Part shown: positions 56,489-64,000 of the stretch, one piece after another | Layout of the letters: each line of letters starts with the position of its first letter | Position numbering within the stretch: the stretch's first letter is position 1 | Source of the DNA: Panagrolaimus kolymaensis | Lineage: Eukaryota; Nematoda; Chromadorea; Rhabditida; Panagrolaimidae | Assembly: GCA_028622995.1 (NCBI GenBank) | Contig: JAJQJQ010000002.1 | Location: 2,232,001-2,296,000, forward strand | Direction: 5' to 3' | Length of the DNA stretch: 64,000 nucleotides | Program-made: the position numbers and the translations under genes | The notes under the pieces: generated by a model | Database searches by the model: none | The model's input: only the letters and a program-made list of their open reading frames with translations | Told to the model about the DNA's origin: nothing

Positions 56489-57770
56489 ACCCGCTGTTTA
56501 AAAACAGCTTTTAATGAAAGGAAAAATTTTGATTTGATTGAAGCTAATATTCTTCGTCTTTCTAAAAAATGATTTTAAATAAACAAATAATATTGTCTCT
56601 TATGTATGAATAAGGAAAGACGTCATCTCATTTCATTTTCAACCAACAACTAAATTGAAGCCAAAAAAAGAAAAAGAAAACAAGCGTAATATGAAATAAT
56701 TTTTAAAAGACACATTATTCTTCGATCACGAGTAAACGAGATAAGGCAAAAAAATTAATGCGAACTAAAAAGAATATATGGAAAAGAATTTATAAATAAA
56801 GTAAAAACCGCTGACGCAACAAAATTTTTTTAAAGTGATGGTTTAGATAGAAATTGTGAATAGTGTTTAAAAAAATGTACGATCAATCGATTAAACTCCC
56901 ATGTTTCGAGAAATAAAGACAAAAGAGCAACAAAATCACATAAATAAAAAACAAGAATTCAATCAACCATCATCGCCACTTCGACGAAATCGTCTGTCTG
57001 CGATGCAATGAAAGCAAAGCAAGAGATGATGCATTTTTTTTTGTTTCTATTGCTTTTATTTTTCGTTCAGAGACATTGCTTTTCTGAAAGATATAATAAA
57101 TCCTTTTTTGTTTGCTTTTTATAATTTACTTTAATATTTCAATTCATTTACTTTCATAAAATTTTAAACCACAATATTGTAAACATAAACTGTGAGAAAA
57201 AAGAAAGATTGCAATACTTTATTAGGAAATGGATGGATGGAAAGAGAAACAAACAACTCAAGGCCGAGAAAAGAGAGACCAAATTGTCAGCATGCACATT
57301 TGAAATAAACGTGTGCTTTCTTGAGATAAAAACAAAAAGGAGAAAGAACACATAATTCCATACAACAAATCAATTTTGTCTGTGGTTGGTTGTTGTTTGT
57401 TCTTAAACCTTCTCACCATTTTTTCCAAAAAAGAAGCAATAACCGCTTATTCATAAGCCTCGTCGTCATTTTGGTCGCTAAAGAATCAAGAAATTGAAGT
57501 GAAGTGCCTTGGTAGCTCCTCTTTATTCTATTCCGTCTACGGCGGCATTTTTCTCATGAAAAAGGCAACATCAAAACTTTCAAAGATTTTATTCGTCAAA
57601 AATCTTTCGAGTATTCATTTTTCACTTTCTTTTCCATAAATTTTTTATTTGATTGATTTTTCATTTTTTCAAGCAAATTTTTTTGAACTTTTTAATTCAC
57701 TGATATATTTGAAGTGATTTTAGCAACCCAAATTTTTCATCAACGAGCATTTCTTTTTTCAATTACAAAA
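56489..57770. other. Divergent promoter region
   Basis: About 1.3 kb between the Rubicon-like and PNPO start codons. AT-rich; no gene or repeat recognised. Confidence 0.5.
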
Positions 57771-58828
57771 ATGGCAGATCTTCCACCACCTGGCGAACCT
57801 TTGGATATCCATGGTGAGTTCAGCATTTTAAATAAATTTTAAAAACTAAAAAATTCATTTTTCTATTTGCTAGTGAAAACAAACTAAAGTTATATAGCCG
57901 TTCAAAAATGGAATCATTAAAAAAACTATACCGAATTTATTTGCCGATAAATTTATTGGAAAATTTATCAATTGTTTTTAGTTAATTAGTTTATGAATCA
58001 CCTTCTTATAAATTTCCATAATTTCAATAACTCCAGAAGAACAATGTTTACTTTTGTTAAATATTTCAGATTGGCGTCGAACATATAGAAATAAAGAAGA
58101 ACCCTTGATTGAAAAACATAATCTTCACGAAGACCCTTTTATTCAATTCGATCTTTGGTTTAAAGATATTGCAACAAAAGATCTTGGGTTTGAAGAAACA
58201 AATGCTGTATCACTTTCGACTTGCTCGTATGTTTTTTGTTGTGTATTTATAAACCCCACAACAATATCCTTTTTTAAGTAATAGTAAGCCATCATCTCGA
58301 ATGGTATTATTGAAAAAATATGACCCAGAAGGGTTTTCATTTTACACAAATTACACAAGTCGAAAGGGAAAAGAATTAACTGAAAATCCAAATGCGGCAA
58401 TGTTATTTTATTGGCCCGCTGTTTCAAGACAAGTTCGAATCGAAGGTACTATAGAAAAGCTTTCACGTGAAGATGCGGATGAATATTGGACTTCTCGACC
58501 GCTTGGTAGTCGAATAGGATCAAAAGCAAGTCATCAAAGTACCATAATTGCTTCAAGAGCTGTCTTGGAAGATGAAGCTTCACGATTACAACAGCTTGTA
58601 GAAAAAAGTGGACCAGAAGCGATAACACGACCTGAATGTTGGCGAGTTTATTGATTTTATTACAATTTATTAATTATCTCTTTATTCAGGGGTGGCTTCA
58701 TTTTAAGACCAAAGTTTTTTGAATTTTGGCAAGGGCAACCCAGTCGCCTTCATGATCGAATTATTTATGAACAAACAACATCCAATCCTTCAACATGGAC
58801 AAAAAAACGCTTATCCCCTTAACTTATA
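57771..58828 (+). CDS. Pyridoxamine/pyridoxine 5'-phosphate oxidase (PNPO)
   Basis: FMN enzyme that oxidises pyridoxine- and pyridoxamine-5'-phosphate to the cofactor PLP. Exons: 57771-57813, 58070-58226, 58285-58641, 58690-58828; 231 residues as sequenced. Family motifs in order: DPFIQFDLWFKDI, AVSLSTCSKPSSRMVLLKKYD and GFSFYTNYTSRKGKEL (FMN/substrate binding), AAMLFYWPAVSRQVRIEG, SRPLGSRIGSKASHQST, and the C-terminal ECWGGFILRPKFFEFWQGQ and SRLHDRI. Two oddities. The last intron starts with GC rather than GT, supported by protein continuity. And the reading frame slips in an A-run at 58801-58806, so the conserved RL.P terminus is read out of frame, ending ...NAYPLNL; see findings. Confidence 0.92.
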
Positions 58829-61800
58829 ATTCTGACAACTTCACTCTTTTTGCATACACATTTGATCTACTTTTTTTTCCTGGTAAATTTATGACTTAGA
58901 ATAAATTTATTTACTTATGTTTATTTCTATGTTTCAAGAACCTTAAAATTCATACATACGTAAAAAAAGAACTAAAATAGCGTGTTGTTGCATTAGTCAT
59001 TCTGTAGCCATTAACAGGTGAATTGGTTCGGATATAAAAAAGTTTCTTTTATTTTAAACTAAAAAAGGTCATGAGTTTTAATCCGGAACACCTGGAATTT
59101 CCGCTTCTTTTTTTTTTATTTTTTACATATAAAAATATTATGACGAAGAATGTAATTTGTTGACGATTTTTACGTAGTCAAAGTATGAAAAATGTTCCAT
59201 ATTTGGAATGTTTTTTGATTAAAAAAGTTTTTTACGGAAATCTTCGAAGGAGGCAGATTAAAACAGATTTATATGCAAAGTTAAAGGTTATATGAAAAAT
59301 GTCATAAAATTGAGTCAAATAAAAGTGTAAAATAAAAACACAATTCTGTCGCCCTTTAATAAATTCTTTAAAGTCATTGAACGAACTAAAAGAATTTTTT
59401 GATTTTTTGGGATCATTTGTGTAGAAAGCGCTGTATCTCGAATGCTTCTTAAAAAACTTTTTTGTCATTTGTTAATATTATCTGTTAACTGCTTTTACGA
59501 GACTTGTTCGTGGTGTATCGGCGCTTTTCATTTAAAAAGATTTTTCTTTTCATTACACTTTGAAAACTTGTCTTACTGTGTTTTCTGACTTCTCTATTTT
59601 TCTCGTAATCCCTAAATTCGAACACATAATAATTAAAAAACTTAGATATTGAATTTATAACAAAAGACATTAATAAACTGAGTTTATTAAAAATAATTAT
59701 GGTAAAGATGCATCGCTATGCAAAAAAAAGGATAAATTTTTTTTACTACAAAATCTTTTTATAACAATCATCTTTTATGTTATATTACTGCTACAATATA
59801 CCGTTTGTCAAAAATAATTTCAATTGAAATTTATTAAAGAAGACTTTAATTCTTCTCAGGATGCTTCCATTCGTCAAAAAAAGCCTATCAGGAAGTACAT
59901 TTTCCAAATCAAGAAAATACTGTACAACTCGGATACACGTAAACGCAAACTTTTTATGACCAAAAATTAATCCTTTCATAGCTTGTAAAAAAGCTATCTT
60001 TGGATGAAATTTTTAACTAGGACCAGCTAAATTTAAATATGCTGCCGAAATAAAGATAAGAGAATATCACCCATCAATTAAAAATGGTCACGTTCAATAC
60101 TTTTTTTTCTTGAGGACATCAAATTTAAATTTTCACAAACTCACGTTCATCAGACTTTCATCTCGCAAATTTCTTTTATGAATTTTTTAAAGTTTTCAAA
60201 AGCGCTTTTGAGAGTTTAATTTTTTTTTTGAATCATTTCTGTTTTTTTTTGTAGTTTCGAAAGTTTTTTATTTTTATTTTTTTTATGAAATAATTGGATT
60301 CTTGAAAGGTTGTTTATGATTTATGCAAATTGAGAAATCTATACTGTAAAACTTTTGGAAGTGAGAAAAATCTAACATTTGTAAATAGAAAATATTCATC
60401 TGGCCCTCATGGTTTTTTTCTTCATCTTAATTACCCGGTGGTAAAGGCTTTCGATAACATGTATTTCTTCGCACAAAAACGTCTAATGCTAAAGAAATAC
60501 TGTACTTATAAATATTAAATTTTTTTAAAGAATTGATTTTGTTTCTTAGAACTTTTTTGTTTTTGACAGCCGTCATGGACTGTTAAGAAAAGGTGAAAAA
60601 GGAAATTCGGTATAAACTTGGAGTTACGGTACAGTAAGGGAAATAAAGCAATTTTTCGTTGAAATATGCTTTCCAAAAAACACATACGTATGAAATTTAT
60701 TTTGGTAGTGAACTTTGTTACTGCGCTAAAATTACATCTCTTTTTTAATGAACTTTGTTTTCTCTCATAATGTTTCGCTATCGTCGGTTGCATGCATTAT
60801 CATTCGATCAAAGGATAAATAAATGACTGAAGAATGCCAAAAGCAATAATCAACAATAAAAGTTTTGCGGCGAAGAGAATAGACGCATCTGGAAAAAAAT
60901 GATGCAATTATTTGAAATAATCTCGTCGCAAAAATAAACAAAGCAGTGCATCAGATTTTCACGTGTTTTAAGATTCCGTCAAAAAAATAAATAAAATTGA
61001 TTTTTAAAAGCGACATAATTATATTTTTGTTGTTTGTATTTTTTTCGAAAGCCTAAACAATTATGTTATTTTGCAACAAATAAAATCAGTTCATTTCAAA
61101 GAACAACCAAAACAGGCGAAGATCATTGAACATTGGTTAATAGTTTTTTCTAAAAAATTTAAGTAAATCTCACGAAGCTTTTTTGCTTTTTTTTTAAATA
61201 TGAAACATTTATAAAGTTTTGTGGGAAAGTTCCAAAGAGTCATTATAAAGAGCGGAACATGTTTAAGGAGTCATCAGTGGACAGGATGATTCAAGAAGTT
61301 ACTTTAAATGGGAAGATTCGTCAGGAAATTTTTATTAAAAAATTCTCTCAAAACTGAATCATCTTATTCTATTGTTAAAAAACTTCTTGCTCATTAACAT
61401 AAACGATGACGAAAATCAATAAAAGGTTAAATTAATAAACATTTGAAGAAACTTATGAATCACATAAAAAATGGGGTTTACATCGAGCAAATTATTTTAT
61501 AGCCTTCAAAAAATTAAAGTACAGTTGAGCTTTGCTCCAACAAAATAACAAAAGCTTTAACTTTCATTTTGCTTCTGCTTGCAAAATAGACTAGACATTT
61601 TGAAACTAGACTCTTTGCTTCCTTCATTCACTTCCATAAAATTTTCAAAAACAATTAAAATGGTTCGATTTTGCCCTTTTAACAAACAAATTTCATAAGA
61701 ATGACTTCTTTTTTTGCACGAAAGACACGTGCGTTTACATTATTTTTTTCTTCTTCAATTTTCTCAAAAAAAGCCACCGACGCAAGCATCGTCGCTTTTT

Positions 61801-64000
61801 TAAATTTGTTCCTATTTTTATTTAATTCATATTTAATCCAGGAAATATCTATCTCATTTTTTTTTTGCAGTTTCTTAATGAAATGCATCTTTAAATTATG
61901 ACTTTTTATAGTAACACACAATTCTTACTTCATTTTTTTTTACTAATTTTCGCAAAAAAAATTTTGTCATCGTCGATGCAAAAAAAGAATGAAAGAACCT
62001 GCGATGTCATTTAATGATATCACCCAAAAAAATTTGCACAATAAATCCTTTCCTTTTTACGTTGAACGTTGAATATAATTATTTGAATAATATTTATAAA
62101 AACAAAACATGCGAGATGCATGTGGAACATCATTTTTGCTTTGTATTTTTTGAACATAACAAAAAATACATTGGGTTCAACAATTTTTTTTGTGCTTTGT
62201 CTAAGCTAAATGGGAGTCTTGCCTCATCCTTTTGGTTTGTGTTTATTTTTTTCAAGCGTGACACATTTTTATCTGAAAAGTCTGCATTGGTTTAAATGGG
62301 AAGAACTTTGCACCCTATATAGCGTTCTTTGAATCATCCACCCATCTTTTAGTAGAAGGGTTTGCTCACTTCCGAATAATTTATTTTTGACAGCAACAAC
62401 TAAAAAAAGCCTGAACTTAGCAAAAAGGAAAATACAAGAACCCTTAGGCGATGATTCTTTCAATTGAAAATATGTCTAAACAATGCAAAGTTGTTATTGA
62501 TACTCTCATTCGTTTCTTTTTTACGATGAAAGGAAAGTTTACTTGATACCTAAATACATAGTAATCATTTTATTTTTATTTTTAAAAACCGCGTGTCCCA
62601 GACCCGAAGTCGTCAATCTTTAAACTTTCCCTTCACTTTATTTCATTTTGTTTTGCTGACAAAAACAACAACAACTACAGCCACAAAAAAAATAATAAAA
62701 GAAAAAGTTCACGTGAAAATCTAATGCCTTTATCAGTGGCTTTTTTCTTTTCTTATTTTGTTTTTCTTCCTTTTCAAAAACACTAATTACAGTATAAAAA
62801 GGGTTTCCCTTTTTTTCTTTTATATCAAAGTACACGTTTTTTTGCAAACGAAGCAAAGAAGTAACACTCAAAGGACTTTTCTAAAGAACAAAGATGAAGC
62901 TTAACTAAACCTAAAGCAATGACTAAACAGGGATACAAAATTTCTACAAATTTACTCATGCTTTTTTACTTTATAGTATTATGAAACATTTAGAAATATA
63001 ACCGTTCATCAAAAAATAAAAGGACAAATAAAAATATGTGTGTGTTTTTTCCAAATAAAAAATCAACGTTCAAAACGGTTTTCTTTTTTGTTTGTTTTCT
63101 TTTGTTTTGAGTGTTTTTTTAAAAAAGTTACTCACATTCTAAGTTTTTTTTAGTTTAAAAACGTCATTTTACTAATTTTTTAAATATTAAAGAATAATTA
63201 AAATTAATAATATTGTTTTTAAAATAACTGTTTTGTTTGGGATTATTTCATTTTTAATCATTGGTGGTTTTTAGAAACCCAGAATTTCTCGTAGAAAGAA
63301 TTTTGGAGCAAATCAAAAAATCTTTAAAGAAATCTTTCAATGTTTTTTTTATAATAGATGATGCAATATACCAAAGTTTTCGTCGATCTTTGACTCAATA
63401 ACTAACTTCAACGCATTTTTCTTCTAGAAAAAAAGAAACAACACAAACTTCATCAACGTGTGTGTTTGTCGCAAACAAAATTCTTGTATTTTGTTTTTTT
63501 ACTCGCAAAAAGAGCTGTGTTTCCCCATTTTTTGTTGCATGCTTTTTTGATGATTTTTTTTAAACGTATGTGTAAGTCAAAATGACATGATGATGCATTT
63601 AAAAGTGTATTCAAAATCATCCAATTTTTTTAAAGAGTTTTATATTTAAAAAGATCTGGTTTCCCCCATCTTAAAATCACATTACTTCTAATATGATTTC
63701 CATTGGTAAAAAGTTTCATTGAAAATCAAAGCAAGCTAGAAGAGGTTTATTGTCTCAGCTCTAAAGTTAAGAATCTCGAAATGAAGTTTACATGATTTGC
63801 TATTATTGACAAGAATCTTTCTGTCATAATACGGTAAATGATGCAATATTTTCGTTCAGAGGCGTATTCATTTATTTATTTTCTTTTAATCAACACGAGA
63901 CGCAATAAATTTTAAACTCGTGTTTTCTATTGTTTTCAATAATTTCACGTGAATTTCATTATATTTATCAAACTTATTAAAAATAACTAGTGTGTCTTCC
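58829..64000. other. Large gene-poor end of the window
   Basis: About 5.2 kb with many poly(T)/poly(A) runs. ORFs on both strands are short, dominated by Phe/Lys/Ser codons, and have no partner exons I can join. No terminal inverted repeats, tandem arrays or RNA genes recognised. A short stretch near 60018-60090 reads AKFKYAAEIKIREYHPSIKN, and could be a relic, but I recognise no family. It may be intron or upstream regulatory DNA of a gene beyond the window. Confidence 0.45.

Noticed and set aside
59232..62871. Numerous 60-93 residue ORFs near the right end
   Set aside because: Phe/Lys-rich translations of poly(T)/poly(A) DNA, no exon chains or family motifs.
1..64000. CRISPR arrays, rRNA and tRNA genes
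   Set aside because: No direct-repeat/spacer arrays were seen, as expected for an animal genome. I noticed no tRNA or rRNA by eye, but could not run a covariance-model scan, so a tRNA could be missed.

Overview
The window is nuclear DNA from a nematode. Evidence: AT-rich sequence with poly(A)/poly(T)-rich spacers; many small GT-AG introns (mostly 44-120 bp); families typical of or restricted to nematodes (two DUF1057-type alpha/beta hydrolases, a worm-type nuclear receptor with a CRGCNAFFRR P-box, a divergent globin); TTTCAG/TTTTAG acceptors just 5' of several start codons, as in trans-spliced mRNAs; and two closely spaced co-directional pairs that look like operons. The genome is intron-rich, which argues against Strongyloides. 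A clade IV/V free-living or related worm is my inference, not a proof. All exon structures were built by hand from splice signals plus reading-frame and protein-family continuity.

Layout. 1-12 kb: protein tyrosine phosphatase (+); a tandem pair of DUF1057 hydrolases (-), possibly an operon; a small Cys/Lys-rich protein (+); a globin (+); a PUF-family RNA-binding protein (+) with a complete eight-repeat code. 12-18 kb: a short FAF1-like UBX protein (+); an 880-bp terminal-inverted-repeat element; a 770-residue polytopic membrane protein (-). 18-24 kb: gene-free sequence, then a 2.95-kb composite transposon with minisatellite inverted-repeat arms, an 8-bp target duplication and a decayed Helitron inside. 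24-36 kb: DMAP1/EKL-4 (-); a hAT-type MITE; a TBC1D24/TBC-7-like TBC-TLDc protein (-); an unrecognised gene (-). 36-49 kb: FAM114 and an iPLA2/PLA2G6-like phospholipase as a candidate operon (+); two small secreted proteins; propionyl-CoA carboxylase alpha (-); CTU2 tRNA thiolase subunit (+). 49-59 kb: nuclear receptor (-); a second, related hAT-type MITE; a Rubicon-homology autophagy protein (-); pyridoxamine-phosphate oxidase (+). From 58.8 kb to the end I see no convincing gene.

The genes do not form one pathway. Most are housekeeping: chromatin (DMAP1), tRNA modification (CTU2), vitamin B6 and propionate metabolism (PNPO, PCCA), and membrane traffic/autophagy (TBC-TLDc, Rubicon, FAM114, iPLA2). 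The most unusual material is the mobile DNA. Two hAT-like MITEs share a unique core and perfect 8-bp target duplications, but their internal hexamer arrays have been wholly converted to different sequence variants. The larger composite has long inverted arms built from another CpG-containing minisatellite. Two conserved genes (TBC-TLDc and PNPO) each show a one-base frame problem that could be assembly error or real decay.
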